Shown here: piece after piece, positions 1-10,850 of the stretch
Layout of the letters: every line of letters starts with the position of its first letter
Position numbering within the stretch: position 1 is the first letter of the stretch
DNA from: Saccharina japonica
Taxonomy: Eukaryota > Sar > Phaeophyceae > Laminariales > Laminariaceae
Direction of reading: 5' to 3'
DNA length: 64,000 nucleotides
NCBI GenBank assembly: GCA_008828725.1
Contig: MEHQ01000692.1
Location: 109,339-173,338, forward strand
The notes under the pieces: model-generated
The model's database searches: none
What the model was told of the DNA's origin: nothing
What the model saw: only the letters and a program-made list of their open reading frames with translations
Made by a program: the position numbers and the translations under genes

Positions 1-21
1 CCTTGGTCCACGCTTGCTTGC

Positions 22-443
22 CGCGTGCTACGATAGAGGTGTAGGGTATACCGATTTTTGGCTGAAACGTTTTTCGGAAATGACGGGGGGCACCTTAACC
101 CGTTTAGGACTGTAGTGCCGATGTGGGGACAAAACACCTGGAATTAGAGTGAAATACGCATTCCTCGGCAGTGCAGTTCTAAAAGGGCTAACCCAAAAGT
201 GTCGGAATCTTATTCTTGTCTTGCAGAATGCTTCATTGTAATAAATTTGATAGGCCGTGGGACTGCTCATCGGGTATCTAGCACTTTTTTTTGTCTTCCT
301 CCAAAATCAGGTTTTGGGCGACTTACTATTAGTATAGAGCTCCTCACAATAAGTGACCACCCTCAGAAGGCAGAAACATGGCCTGTATGCAGGTGCACCT
401 CTACCATCATACTTCGTATGTTATACACCAGGTAGCATGCTTC
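22..443 (+). mobile_element. MITE-1 copy a, with nested MITE-3
   Basis: Member of a family I recognise only by repetition in this window (about 13 copies). Typical copies are 245-285 bp and begin GACGCRTGCTACGATAGAGG and end with the inverted form CCTCTACCGTAGCATGCGTC. Between the ends lie conserved blocks: TTTTGGCTGAAACG, CTCCTTAACCCAAAATCGTC, a T-run after GTAGCAC, and GACCACCCTCAGAAA. No ORF, so non-autonomous. This copy is longer because an 89-bp element sits at its internal TTAA, and the right terminal repeat is split by about 26 extra bases near 409-430. Confidence 0.75.
99..187. mobile_element. MITE-3 copy, piggyBac-like termini, inside MITE-1
   Basis: An 89-bp insertion with ends CCCGTTTAGGACTG and, inverted, GCAGTTCTAAAAGGGC. 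It is flanked by TTAA (95-98) and CTAA (188-191), exactly where other MITE-1 copies read CCTTAACCCAAAATC. TTAA target duplication with CCC...GGG ends is the established signature of piggyBac-type transposition. No coding capacity. Confidence 0.7.
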
Positions 444-465
444 GTTTAGTAGTTAACTCCATGGA

Positions 466-575
466 GAAAGTAAATTGTTTACTTCCCCGTGGAAACATTG
501 TTCATGGAAGCTAAGAGTATTTACTTCTTCCACGGCGGAAGTAAATTTCTATTCCATGGTTCCGTGAAAGTTTCC
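466..575. repeat. Palindrome cluster 1 (TTACTTCC-type)
   Basis: Degenerate copies of the 18-bp palindrome TTACTTCCATGGAAGTAA or half-sites of it (TTTACTTCC, CATGGAAG, GGAAGTAAA) every 20-40 bases. Same motif as the clusters at 772-906 and 1272-1386. Confidence 0.6.
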
Positions 576-771
576 GTTTGAAGAGGGCCTTCGGCCACCA
601 GACAGGTCTAGTGGGGTTCCGTGCTGTGCGCTACATGGTTTTTTATGTCCCGTTTGCAATTTGTCCACGTTTTGGCAATCGGTTAATCGGGATATCGGAG
701 TGGGCTCACTTCGGGTGTGGACGGTGTACCAAGTGGGAACAGGGGGGTGAATTCATGCCCTCGCTTCCATG

Positions 772-906
772 TTCTTTACTTCCATGGAAGTTCCAATTTG
801 CTCACATGGAAGTAACAAAACTTATCGTGGAAGTAATTGTTACTTCCATGGAAGTAATCAAACTTCCGTGGAAGTAAATGTTTAATTTACTTCCATGGAA
901 GTTTAC
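772..906. repeat. Palindrome cluster 2 (TTACTTCCATGGAAGTAA)
   Basis: The best cluster of the motif: near-perfect palindromes centred on CCATGG or CCGTGG at about 786, 854, 878 and 897, with half-sites between them. Separators are 15-25 bases and A/T-rich. Each palindrome could form a hairpin in single strands. No recognised family. Confidence 0.7.
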
Positions 907-1271
907 CAAAACATTCCGTCACATAAACCACACACAGGAGGTAAGCCGCACCATCAGGATTGTCACCGGCTGCACCCCTCACATATATATATATATATAC
1001 GGGCAATTTCACGATCACAAAAGCCCGGGTCGTATCATTATCATCATCGACTGCCCCCGGGCCCGGAGGTCGCTGAAGCGCTATACTGTGTTAGAGGAGA
1101 GTGGTACGGGGAGGACTGGCTGAAGGAGATGGCTCTTGGCTTGGAGGATTTAGGGAGGAGATTAGTTGGTGCCGGCCAGCAGCAGCGGCAGCATAGAGGT
1201 GCTGGGCAGCAGCATCAGCAGCATCAGCAGCAGCAGCACCATCGACAGCGACAGTTTGGAGGCGATTTCCC
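907..1271. other. Spacer with TA run and CAG-rich tract
   Basis: Non-palindromic stretch between clusters 2 and 3. Holds an (AT)n run near 982-999 and an imperfect CAG tract at 1178-1245. No supportable gene; overlapping short ORFs are open because of the triplet tract. Confidence 0.5.
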
Positions 1272-1386
1272 AAGCTTCCGTGGAAGCCAAACTTCCGTGG
1301 AAGTAAATTTTACTTCATGGAAGAAGTAACTTTTACTTCCGTGGAATAAGTTGTTTTGCTTCCATGGAAGCTTTCATGGAAGTAAA
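1272..1386. repeat. Palindrome cluster 3 (TTACTTCCATGGAAGTAA)
   Basis: Five or six further copies or half-sites (GCTTCCGTGGAAGC, ACTTCCGTGGAAGTAA, TTACTTCATGGAAG, TTGCTTCCATGGAAGC) packed in 115 bp. Confidence 0.7.
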
Positions 1387-1519
1387 GCTCGAAAATATAA
1401 TAATGTGGTGGTAGATCGAGAACTTAATATTTACTGCTGTAGTGTAGTGTATGTAGTGTTTCACCCCGAAATGGTTGACATCCACGTGCTATATCTACAT
1501 ACCTCGGCCGTGACTGCTG

Positions 1520-1640
1520 CTACGGTAGGGGGGTACATAGGTATATACCCCCTGTAGTATATATCCCCATATACTATATACCCCCGTTTCCATTACCTAC
1601 CGCGTTTAGGTCACTCCGACAAGTGGCTCTGTGCTCCGTT
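1520..1640. repeat. Interspersed repeat R5, copy 1 (GGGGGTATATA block)
   Basis: GTAGGGGGGTA...TATACCCCC inverted blocks followed by CGTTTAGGTCACTCCGACAA and GTGGCTCTGTGCT. The same order of motifs recurs at 16178-16290 and 16573-16665, showing a dispersed family. No ORF. Confidence 0.6.
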
Positions 1641-1765
1641 CAAAGCCGGGCGCGAAATAAAACCACCGTTGGCGTACCGCCGTAGCAAACAATTCCACCC
1701 ATGGCGGCGCATCTCGCGGAACCGCAAGTCAAAAACACTCATCATACATCTAAGGCTGCAAATGA

Positions 1766-1850
1766 GCCATGCCGCGATAGAGGTACTGTACCGTTATTTG
1801 GCTGAATTGTTTTCTGAATGACTTGCCCTGAATCGTCGGAACTTCATAGA
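1766..1850 (+). mobile_element. MITE-1 copy b, 5' fragment
   Basis: Matches the first ~80 bp of MITE-1 (CGATAGAGGTACTGTACC, TTTGGCTGAA, TGAATGACTTGCCC, CGTCGGAAC), then loses similarity. Confidence 0.55.
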
Positions 1851-2838
1851 TATATCCGTTATATATATCCGTTGTCGTGATACTACTACTGTACATGTCC
1901 AATAACGACTGCACTGCAGTACAGCAGTCTCTCAGTCAATGCCCAGTACCACCATGGAGTACTGTACTGCTGAATAAGCAGAAGCATGCGTAGCAGGTTG
2001 CGCTATATGCGTTCGACCTATCAACTATGCATAACTGTTGGTTTTAAGTATCACGTATGTATATACGAGTGCGAGGAGAGTACTGGTACGAGCAGTTATG
2101 CGACGGAACCACGTAGTACCTGTATACGAGTAATGCGGTATACATATATTTTTAACTTAAAAAAAAGGTGTTGAGAAAGGGCCGCATTATTATCGACCAA
2201 GTAGTAAGTGTTGTCCAATGTGTTACCAGTAGTATCGCAATCGATTGAGTATCATCCGCGTTGCTTGTCTCCAGTCTCAATCTATCGTAAGAGAAGATTG
2301 TTGTTAATCAGAGTGTTGGAGGTGCTGATCGCGGTTCAAGCGGGAGCTGTATGATATCTAATAGTGTGGTATATTTGTACCGACGAATGTATGATATGAA
2401 TGTATGATTTTCAGGTGCGGGGGTGCAATCTGGGCAAAACAATAAAATAATTAGATCGCAATTCCAATTTTATTATTCCGTACCAGAAATAGAGTTAATT
2501 AATTATTTTCGGAGTTCGGGCACACGATATATACGTTTAACGTATATATCATGCGGCACATACAGAGTCACCACACATACGTACAGGCAAACGATGCGAG
2601 AAGAGAAGCATCGGGACGTCGGATTAGCTGATAATCTTCCACGAGCAAGCATCAAAGATCGTTGCTATAGGTAGAAGAACTCTACAACAACGGCACGTAG
2701 GATACGATCTGCTATGTACGTAGGAGCTCGCGTAAAACTGCCCGCGCGGGCACACTTCCTTAGGTGTGCCCGCATTGAAAATAGAGCATTTCTAAGCACA
2801 ACGACCAGGTGGCACAGCAACCAGGCATGCCTCTCGTT
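1851..2838. other. No recognisable gene
   Basis: A/T-rich sequence with scattered TACGAGTA and TATATA motifs. Short ORFs in several frames show no recognisable domain. Confidence 0.4.
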
Positions 2839-2865
2839 GGGGTTAGGGTTAGGGTTAAGGTTAGA
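2839..2865 (+). repeat. Interstitial telomere-like repeat
   Basis: About three TTAGGG units plus one TTAAGG variant. TTAGGG is the telomere unit of animals, fungi and many stramenopiles. Confidence 0.65.
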
Positions 2866-3203
2866 GGCCCGGGTCGGGGTGGTGACCGCCGTTAGTCGAA
2901 GCCAAGAATATGTTCATCGTCCGGAACGAATACCTTAGGGTTTCGTTACAAAACGCTACCTCAGTAGAAACAGCATCATTTTATGCGGGCACGTCTGAGA
3001 AGTTCGCCTGCGCGGGCAGGTTCACGGCCACTGTGTACGTAGCCGTACATCTGAGTTGGTCAGGGACGGCCGCGTGCATGCGCACACCCTCTCACCCTTT
3101 TGTCCTTCCCATTTCTTCTTCTACCTTTCTTCCCACAAGCGGCTCTCTTTTCAACATCACTCACCACCTTCTGCACGTTCTAGGCGCCAGCAAGGTATAA
3201 CAA

Positions 3204-3388
3204 ACTAGGGCATTACACAAAAGTAGGTACGTATACGACCTACTACGCACTTCGAGCCATTTATAGGTACACTGCGTAATGTACCCTGGAAAAGGCTTCC
3301 TGGCCCGCCTGATATTGGGCCTGCGCTCCATTGTACCTACAAATGGCTCAAAGTGCGTAGGTATACCTATTTTGGGCTAATGCTCTTT
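3204..3388. mobile_element. MITE-4 copy a (long inverted repeat)
   Basis: Left arm CGACCTACTACGCACTTCGA then GCCATTTATAGGTAC; right arm GTACCTACAAATGGCTCAAA then GTGCGTAGGTATACC. The arms are near-perfect inverted repeats of about 55 bp around a ~45-bp loop. Core motif GCCATTTATAGGTAC is shared with copies at 52684, 61569 and 62068. No coding capacity. Confidence 0.65.
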
Positions 3389-3736
3389 AAACTACTACCA
3401 GCGCACGCCTGTCTGTGCGACCACCTGCCAAGGGTATACCGACCGAACACCTTGAACGGTCGGCCCGCGTGAATTCAGACTGCGCCGAAGTACGTGATGC
3501 TTCGGGTGAGCTAAGACACCAAACACCCCTACACCCCGTCGTAGCACGCGGCAACATAATAATAAAATAATAGTATCGCAGTTGCGACAAACTCTTCGTT
3601 TTATTTTATGACAAGCGTATTTACAGCGATAACATGATAACATATTATGCATATATATGATATGTACATCGTATATATAATATATACGAGTGTTTTAAGC
3701 GTTGTAAGCCTTTGGATTCTACTGCTTTGCTGTATT

Positions 3737-3739
<3 letters not shown>

Positions 3740-3769
<30 letters not shown>
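3740..3769. repeat. (CTG)10 microsatellite
   Basis: Ten uninterrupted CTG units. Keeps several frames open by chance (poly-L, poly-A or poly-S readings). Confidence 0.9.
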
Positions 3770-3774
<5 letters not shown>

Positions 3775-4164
3775 GACGTATTGTAGATGTATACGTATGC
3801 CCTTTTTCTTTTTTTTATGCACATCATGTAATATTAGACGTAGACTTGACGTAGAGAAAAAAACACAACATTACGTATACGTACGTACATACGGCATATG
3901 TGGATGGTGTGACAACGATATGCTTGGAATAAGAGCGTTGCACACATTGTCACATGGCAGATGGGATAACACCCTATATCGCACATACGTACGGGTACGA
4001 GACCCCCCCCACCAAATCTCAGGCCTCCCCAGAGAGCGGACGGAAAATCAATACCACGTAAACAACTTTTTCTTTCAGTATCATACCTGGTATAATATCA
4101 TATCATATACAGTATATAGTATTACACCTACTAATAGCAAATATGAGCTTCGACGAAATCCTGG

Positions 4165-4345
4165 AGCCAGGGGCGTCCAGAAAAAAGAGAAAACGACACA
4201 CCACACCCCCAGAGGTCGGAATAGAAAACCGTTGCAGCCGTTGTGATCACATGATGAAATAAGAAAATGGAAAAAACATTATCCTTATTTTCATTTTTTT
4301 CACTTGGTTTTAGTAACCCCCCCCCCCCTAACGAACAAAAATTTC
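4165..4345. repeat. Interspersed repeat R7, copy 1
   Basis: Shares AAAGAGAAAACGACACACCA, GTTGTGATCACATGATGAAA and TTTTTTCACTTGGTTTTAG-type blocks and a poly-C run with 53057-53240, and more weakly with 42310-42370. Non-coding dispersed repeat. Confidence 0.55.
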
Positions 4346-4577
4346 TGTGAGATGTCGAAAAAAAATAATTCGACCACCCTCGTCACAGCTGCTGTTGTTG
4401 TTGTTGTTGTTTTTTTTTTTTAAATATATACACGAGAACTCCCCCAATCTCAGTCAGGTCTCCTCAGGCACAGAACATAAAAATAAATACAAAAAGGTTG
4501 GCGCTTCCTTATGCGGATCGATTTCGACCTTAAGCATATTTTTGTTCTCGCCCTGAACAATGACAGCATGATATTAA

Positions 4578-4821
4578 GACGCGTGTTACGTACGCATACG
4601 ATGATAGGGGTAGCAGTTTTTGGCCGCATTTTTTTTTTCTGGAACGATAGGGCGCCTTAACCCAAAATCGTCAGTCTTTCCTCCTCTCTCGTGTTGCCAT
4701 TTTTTTTCATTGTTGTACAGTTATCATAGCCCATGGTAATAGTATTGTTCATCGGGTTGCACTTTTATTTTTGTTCAAAATCACTTTTTGGGTGAGGCAT
4801 CGAGCTCCTCAAGTACCCACC
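4578..4821 (+). mobile_element. MITE-1 copy c, left part (split by copia)
   Basis: Left four fifths of a MITE-1 ending CGAGCTCCTCAAGTACCACC. The element resumes at 12264 with CCACCCTCAGAAAAAACACG. Joining the flanks restores the normal MITE-1 order, so the copia element inserted here. Confidence 0.8.
4817..4821. repeat. Copia target-site duplication, left
   Basis: CCACC directly before the left LTR, repeated at 12264-12268 directly after the right LTR. Five bases is the usual size for Ty1/copia. Confidence 0.8.
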
Positions 4822-5139
4822 TAATGGGTCAACTCGTGCACTGGGTGCGTCTGGGTGATGAGAGGGTGGGGCTTGCCATGAGGCGATGGAGAATATCTTG
4901 GTCCTGGTGTATATTAGAAACCACCGAACAGAAGAAGTGAACGGAGAGGGCTTCACCCCTCCGTATCCAGATGATACTCTTACGAAAACACATCCGGGAA
5001 AACCAAAATCCCGCCGCATATTCCAGTTATACAAATCACACGTACGTATCACGTACGTATCACGTACGTCTCGTACGTATTCGCACGATCAGACACATCA
5101 GACACGGGAGCGACATATGACGAACATTTGATACCAACA
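4822..5139 (-). repeat. Copia 3' LTR
   Basis: 318 bp. Reads TGTTGGTATCAAATG on the minus strand and ends GACCCATTA. Compared with the other LTR it has an extra CACGTACGTAT unit near 5050 and several substitutions. A short purine-rich stretch (CTAGGGAGGC, minus strand, 5140-5149) just upstream may be the polypurine tract. Confidence 0.88.
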
Positions 5140-5698
5140 GCCTCCCTAGTCGCAGCACACTGTCATGATAATAATGTCTATATGCCGTACCACAAGTAGG
5201 TCCACAATCATCCAACACATGAATCCTCTTGTCTTGACACTACAATTAGTACTGTTGTGGTGCTATATTACTCCAAACACAGAAGTTCCGAAAAATCACT
5301 ATATAACCAAACAACTGCCTCCCTGTAGTGAACAACAAGCTCATCCAAAATCCAAAAAATTAGCTAAATTCGTACCGAAAAACCCTAAATTGACTCCGGA
5401 AAATCCAAAATTAGTCTCGAAAACCCAAGCTTGACTCCGAAAAGCCCAAAATAAATTCAAAAAAATTAAAAACCAGTGCCGAAAAACCCAAACTGAACTC
5501 CGAGAAGCCCAAAATACATTAAAAAATAAAAAAAAACAGTGCCGAAAAACCCAAACTTTCCGAAAAAAAACAACAATGATTAATCTCGGAAAACGAACAA
5601 AATGAAGTGCTGTATAATACAAAACCGTCATAAAAACATACAAAATCATCACAAAGACACTCCCCATAGTACTGATTCAGAATTCTTTACCAATAAGA
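5140..5698 (-). repeat. Copia 3' untranslated region with tandem repeats
   Basis: Between the end of RNase H and the 3' LTR. From about 5340 to 5570 it holds degenerate repeats of roughly 30-60 bp built on CCGAAAAACCCAAAC and CTCCGAGAAGCCCAAAAT (plus strand), rich in A-runs. The minus-strand ORF across it is a by-product of the repeat. Confidence 0.6.
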
Positions 5699-6249
5699 TC
5701 ACCACAAATTCATCGCAAGGCTACGATGGAACTCGAAGGATTCCCGCGATATGACCTTGGTCAGAAAATCCGCATGCTGGAAAGGGGACGGTACGTGAAT
5801 AATCGTTATCTCTTTCCTCCCAACCAGTTCCCTGAGGACGTGGTGTCGCACGTCGATGTGCTTGGAGTTTGAGTTCGTGATAACGTTCTGCGCAAGCTGT
5901 ACCGCACCCTGATTATCCTCGAACACCGGTATGCACGGCATGCCTACATCATGCAACATGAAACGCCAAACCTGCCTCAAGAACAACACTTCCTTAATGA
6001 CGTCTGCAAGCGCCACGTACTCTGCCTCCGTCGTGGGGTGTGTGATGCATTTCTGAGTCCTGGAAAACCACGACACGCAAGCACCCCCACACATTACCAG
6101 TCCCCCTGAAACTGACCTTCTGTCAGCCGCCTTGCTGTCAGTAAACACCTGCAAGCTCAGCCCCCCTTCCGTACCTTTCTGAAAAGTAGCTAAAAAAAAC
6201 TAGTCCTTCGCACATACCCTAAAATACCAAGTGCTGCCCTCCAGTGCAC
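5699..6249 (-). pseudogene. Copia RNase H domain
   Basis: C-terminal domain of the copia polyprotein; removes RNA from the RNA-DNA hybrid during reverse transcription. Clear copia motifs in order (152-codon open frame 6154-5699): FTDSKAADRRSVSG with the first catalytic Asp, TTEAEYVALADV with the Glu, EDNQGAVQLA with an Asp, KHIDVRHHVLRE, and ADFLTKVISRE near the end. The domain ends with a stop at 5699, near the expected C-terminus. A gap with stops (about 6155-6249) separates it from the RT frame, so the polyprotein is broken here. Confidence 0.9.
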
Positions 6250-7334
6250 TTACTTGGGAGCAGCGCAGTACCTAGCCACTGCTCTTACTGCGTTGGAGAT
6301 GTCTGGCCGAGTCTGAGTTGAAAGCGACATCAGTGAGTCAACCAACTCGCGAAACGGCCAGCTCCCTGGTGCTTCATCCTTGTCAAATTCCGCAAGTTTT
6401 GTGCCAACAGGAAGCGGAACACCCTTACCAAACTCTATCCCGTACTCATCCGCCAATTGTTCAGCGAATGTCTGCTGGGAAATCTTCAACACCCCCTTTT
6501 CCCAATCCCTCTGGTAGAAACACCCCGAATACCAACGTAACTTCCCCAGGTTCTTGACTGGAACCATCTGGTTCAAGTCCCTGCCAAACTGGTCACACCT
6601 TGCCTTCTCCCCTACCGCAAAAATATCATCCACATGCACCACTATCGTCATCACTGCTCTCCCCTCATCCATCAAAGGAAACACGCATGCATCAGCCAGA
6701 CACTGCTCAAACCCTAAAGTCGGTAAGCACCTAGTAAGGTGAGCATGCCACTGCCTCGATGCCTGCTTCAAACCGTACAGGCTCTTGTTCAGTCTTACTA
6801 CTGTATATTCCCCGACAGTCTACCGCATCCCTGAGGCAAACGCATGAATACATTTTCCTCACGATCAGACTGCACGAAAGCCTTCTCAATATCAAAATGG
6901 CACAAGTCAAGATCCAGCTCGCACGCCATCGCTGTCAATAACCGGACACTCGAGACAGCAACAGTGGGCGCAAACAATTCTCCAAAATCGATGTCAACTC
7001 TCTGCTCATCCCCCCGCGCTACAAGTCTCGCCTTAGTCTTGGTGGGCCAACCGTACTCATCAGCCTTCCAATAAAAGGCCCACATTGCGTTGATGTACTG
7101 TAGTTATCCATTGATTGCTACACCGGCTCAAACTTCCCCGCATCCAGCAACCCGTAGAACTCCCGCGCCGTCGAATCCTCCCAAAGACGAGCGTGCTCCG
7201 ACCGCACGGCCCCTTGTGACTCCGTGGGACTTTGAGGTCAGAGGCGTAACAGTGCGGCAAATCCGGAGGCTTGTAGGGCGGCCGCTGGTCACCCAGCGTG
7301 GAGTCGATCTCCTCCCGACTGGCAAGCACTGCCA
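6250..7334 (-). pseudogene. Copia reverse transcriptase domain
   Basis: RNA-dependent DNA polymerase of the element. N-terminal part (frame starting at 7085) shows KARLVARGDEQ, DIDFGELFAPTVAVSSVRLL and DLDLCHFDIEKAFVQSD, the last holding the first catalytic Asp. The second frame (6771-6250) shows KQASRQWH, the catalytic VHVDDI box (usual form YVDD), LGKLRWYSG and a terminal TRPDISNAVRAVARYC. A frameshift near 6798 divides the two parts, and another near 7085 separates them from the pre-RT linker. Non-functional as read; family assignment is firm. Confidence 0.92.
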
Positions 7335-8711
7335 TCAATGTACGTGGTATCCCCCCGCGCCCCCCGTCTGGTGGTGTCCCCTCGCGGCTCCAAGAGAAAA
7401 TTGACGGCCGCGCGCAGCCCCCAACACCCGGCGGCTCCTTGCGGCGACCTCCATCGACGTCAGCGCCGTTTTGTCCATCATCCTGAGCAGACCGGCGTTA
7501 TGGAGAAGATATTGATCGCTGGTCACTGGCAAAGAAGGAGGCTCCGGCGTGGCTGAGGGGTGGACGTCTAGCGTGTCGGAGAACTGGACTGTCCTCGAAC
7601 GCGTACGGCGGGAGATGCGCTGCGGCTCCGGCAGGGCGGCGGCGACAGGCTGGAGCGGTAGTGACGGCGGCAGCGGTGGCGGCTGGGACGGCGGTAGCGG
7701 TGGCGGCTGGGACGGCGGTGCCGCCGGCGGCGGTGGCTGGAACGGCAGTGCTGGCGACTGGATCGGCGGTGGCTGAAGAGGCGGTACCGGCGGTGCCGGC
7801 GACTGAGTCGGCGGTGGCGGCGGCGGCGGTAGGTAGCTGATGTTGAACACCGGCTTTTCCGGCGCGGCGTCGTACACTGACCCCCCCGCGATCGCCGGCG
7901 CCGGCAATGGCAGCCCGGGCCCACGGGGTACAGTCCACACCATGTCGCTGGTATAGCAGACGCCGCCCGTTGAAGCCTTGATCACCTTTACAGCGGACGC
8001 GGGATGGTTATAGCCGTTATTTAAAAAGAAACACGGCGCCGATTGGACGTCGGATTTAGTGCTGCGGTCCACCCGCATCATGCCTTCCTGGAAGAACGCC
8101 ACCACCTGCATATCCGGCAGTCGCGAGAAGAACACTTCGTGCAGAGACCTCCATCCAGTGTTGGCCTTGGTAGCGAAGCGGTTGAAACAGTCGGTAGCCC
8201 AAAGGACAGCCTCCAGCCACAGGCGGTTGTCGTTGACACCGATGTTGGGGATCCGGGCGAGGTCGACGCCAGGGAACAGCCGCGAGTTCTCGCGATGAGC
8301 CGCATGGCCACCCTTCATCGCTCGCCAGATTACGCTGTCCACAACAGCGTTCTGTTGCGGCTTATCCGGGGCCGTACACTCACGGCGGATCCCAGCATAG
8401 TCGCAGAGTTCAACGAAGCTGCGACCAGTAAACTCCCCACCGTTGTCCGTTCGGAATCATCGCGATTGCCCCATGGCGTTCATGTCCGCCATGAGTTTCT
8501 TCACGTACATGGTAGTCTCCGACTTCCTCCTCATGCCGTACGGTCGCATCCACCTCGAGGCGCTGTCGACGAACATGATCAGATAAATCGACCCGCCCAT
8601 CGACGCCTCGTAGGGGCCAGCAAGGTCGATGTGAACCGTCTCCATAGGCCTCCCCGCTCGCGATGTCGTCCTCCGCGGTACCCCAACCCGCATGCGCTTT
8701 GCCTTTAAACA
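7335..8711 (-). pseudogene. Copia integrase domain and proline-rich linker
   Basis: DDE-type integrase that would insert cDNA into the genome. First acidic motif HIDLAGPYEASMGGS (about 8640), second FRTDNGGEFTGRS (about 8440). The third position, usually Glu in a context like NGxVE, reads NAVVD here, so the catalytic Glu appears as Asp. Downstream PCFFLNNGYNHPASAVKVI is the integrase C-terminal core. A strongly proline-rich linker (about residues 170-245 of the 8342 frame) leads to the RT. Frame changes occur near 8457 and 8342. Confidence 0.88.
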
Positions 8712-10491
8712 TCAACCACACGGGTGTAGAACTCCCGTAAGGGTGATGCCATGCTGCCGAGCCGTTTCCCTCAACAAACGTTCGTTTACGTGGCCGGAGG
8801 AGTGGCCGGAGGAGACGTGAAAGTGGTTAACATCCAGAGACTTGGAGGGTTTCCCAACAGTGAATGGACGCCTACTCGGAGCGAGCACAGCTGCAGCAGT
8901 CATGCCTACGTTCTCAATCGTAAAATCATCCCAATATGATTTTGCAAGTTCTTGAGCTGCCGCAGCACCAAGGGGGGTGGGAAAAAAATCCGTGTAGACA
9001 GTGTCATCCTGACCATCCATCAACCTAACATCCGTAAGCACACTCATATCAATATCCTGCACGCCGGGGGCAGCAATTAGTGGTTTAAACTTTGTCACTT
9101 CATGCTCTACTCCGGGGTGCGACACCAATGGTTGTACACCTGGTTCACCTGGAACCGGGGGGAGGGAGAAAGGGGCTGCAGGCACTACACCGCCAAGGGT
9201 GGGGAAACTTGGATTCCCCGACCTTCTGCAGTGGGATTCAAGAGCCCACTGGAAACTCGCATCGTGAGATACTACGCCGTCACAGGCGGGCGGGAAACCC
9301 TCATCCGCAGTCACTACCCCTGCTACACTCTGGTGGGAAAGGGGGTGGAATTCAAGAACATGGGGCCCTGCCCCATCTACGTCAAACGGGGGGGGGGTTG
9401 ACGGGGCGGTAACAAGCGGAACACCAGATAAGGCAGGCACAGCAGTAAGTCCTGCAGTGGGGGTTGGGACCATTCTGGTTGCATGCAGTGACGATCCGAT
9501 CTCGTCACGGGGGAAGGTCAGGCGGTTATCAAACAAGTGCACACCATCGCGGTCCATAGTAATGCTTTGCCGCGCTTGTGCCTGGTGAAGAGAAAATAGG
9601 TTGAACCCAATACCCTCCGTCACGTACACTCCTGTCAACTTTACATTGAAATCAGTTTTCGAATGTTTTTTTAGGTTGAGACTACCTACTCCGGTCACCC
9701 TCATCCCCTTACCGTCACCAATCAGAACTCTTTCCTTACCATGGGGGAATCTCTACTCACTCGTAGACGTTACGAGCGTCGCTCGTGACGTGATTTGTGG
9801 ACCCGTTATCGGAAACCCACTGCTCACTACCTGGTGGTCGTCTGATACACTCCCCAATAGTCTCACTATCCTCCTGCCTTGCAAGCGCCACACCACTCAC
9901 TCCTACTCTATCAACACTCAAATCCGACTCGCCTTGTGGCACTGAACGTGCCATCAGTAGATGCAGAGCGCTCCGGGGAGATCTAGATGCTCCGGGAGAA
10001 GGCGCAGAGGGAGAGGGCGGAACATGGCTGGGATGATGCTGTAGGTGGTGGGGCGGCGGCGGTTCCTGATACTCTGGCGGCGGCGGTGACTGGTACTGCT
10101 GCGTAGGCGGTGACTGGTACTGCTGCGCAGGCGGCGGTTGGTACTGCTGCACAGGCGGCGGTTGGTACTGCTGCGCAGGCGGCGGCGGGTACTGGTGCGG
10201 TGGTGGCGGTTGGTACTGCTGCAGAAGCGGCGGCTGGTACTCCAGCGGTTGCTCCTCCTCGTAGTAGAAGTACTCCCCGTAGTCGTCGTCGTAGTAGCTG
10301 CCGCTCCCAGCGGCGGCGGCAGCGTCAGGACCATGAGCCCTCGGGTCGTCATCATAGGCGGCAATGGCGATGGGGGCGGCGGCGGCGACGGTGGCGGCGG
10401 TGGTGCCAGCAATATTTGTTTGACCGTACGAGTGCGGCCACGGCTGCTGTCGACCAGGTACCGCATACGGGGGACGGGGGGCTCCACTCAA
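8712..10491 (-). pseudogene. Copia protease and GAG-pre-integrase region
   Basis: The upstream frame (10491-9757) is proline/glutamine-rich and ends with WVSDNGSTNHVTSD, the aspartic protease active site; most copia proteases have DSG, here DNG. A TGA stop follows at once (about 9757-9759) and the frame shifts before GDGKGMRVTGVGS (9704 frame). That frame continues through LTGVYVTEGIGFNLFSLHQ and ends with the pre-integrase HVSSGHSSGHVNERLLRE and LHPCG. Between them are about 170 poorly conserved residues. Confidence 0.85.
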
Positions 10492-10801
10492 GGCGGTACC
10501 CCCCGGGTGAGGTGGCGCGGTTCCGTCGCCGCCGGGGGTGGGGGGGGGTTGTCTCTCCCCCTACCCCCAACTGCTTGCGCACGACCATCCCCATACCTTC
10601 CTCTGCCTCCCCTGTCGCCAGGTCCTCTGCCTCGATGGCCCCACTGCTGTGATGCCCCGCTCCAACCACCACCACTCCGACCGCTGGGGTACGGTGGCCG
10701 CTGCTGCGGCTGCTGCTGTTGTTGCTGCTGCTGTAGCTGCGGCTGTTGCTGCGGCTGCTGCTGGTACGGCTGCCGCTGCTGCTGCTGATGCTGCTGGTAC
10801 G

Positions 10802-10850
<49 letters not shown>

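Noticed and set aside
405-432. loxP-like sequence (ATACTTCGTATGTTATAC)
   Set aside because: Only a short stretch resembles one loxP arm; no proper spacer and second arm. It sits in a disrupted MITE-1 end and is best seen as chance.
7549-8708. Plus-strand ORFs opposite the copia element (for example 8043-8708)
   Set aside because: Shadows of the minus-strand integrase and proline-rich linker, which have clear motifs.
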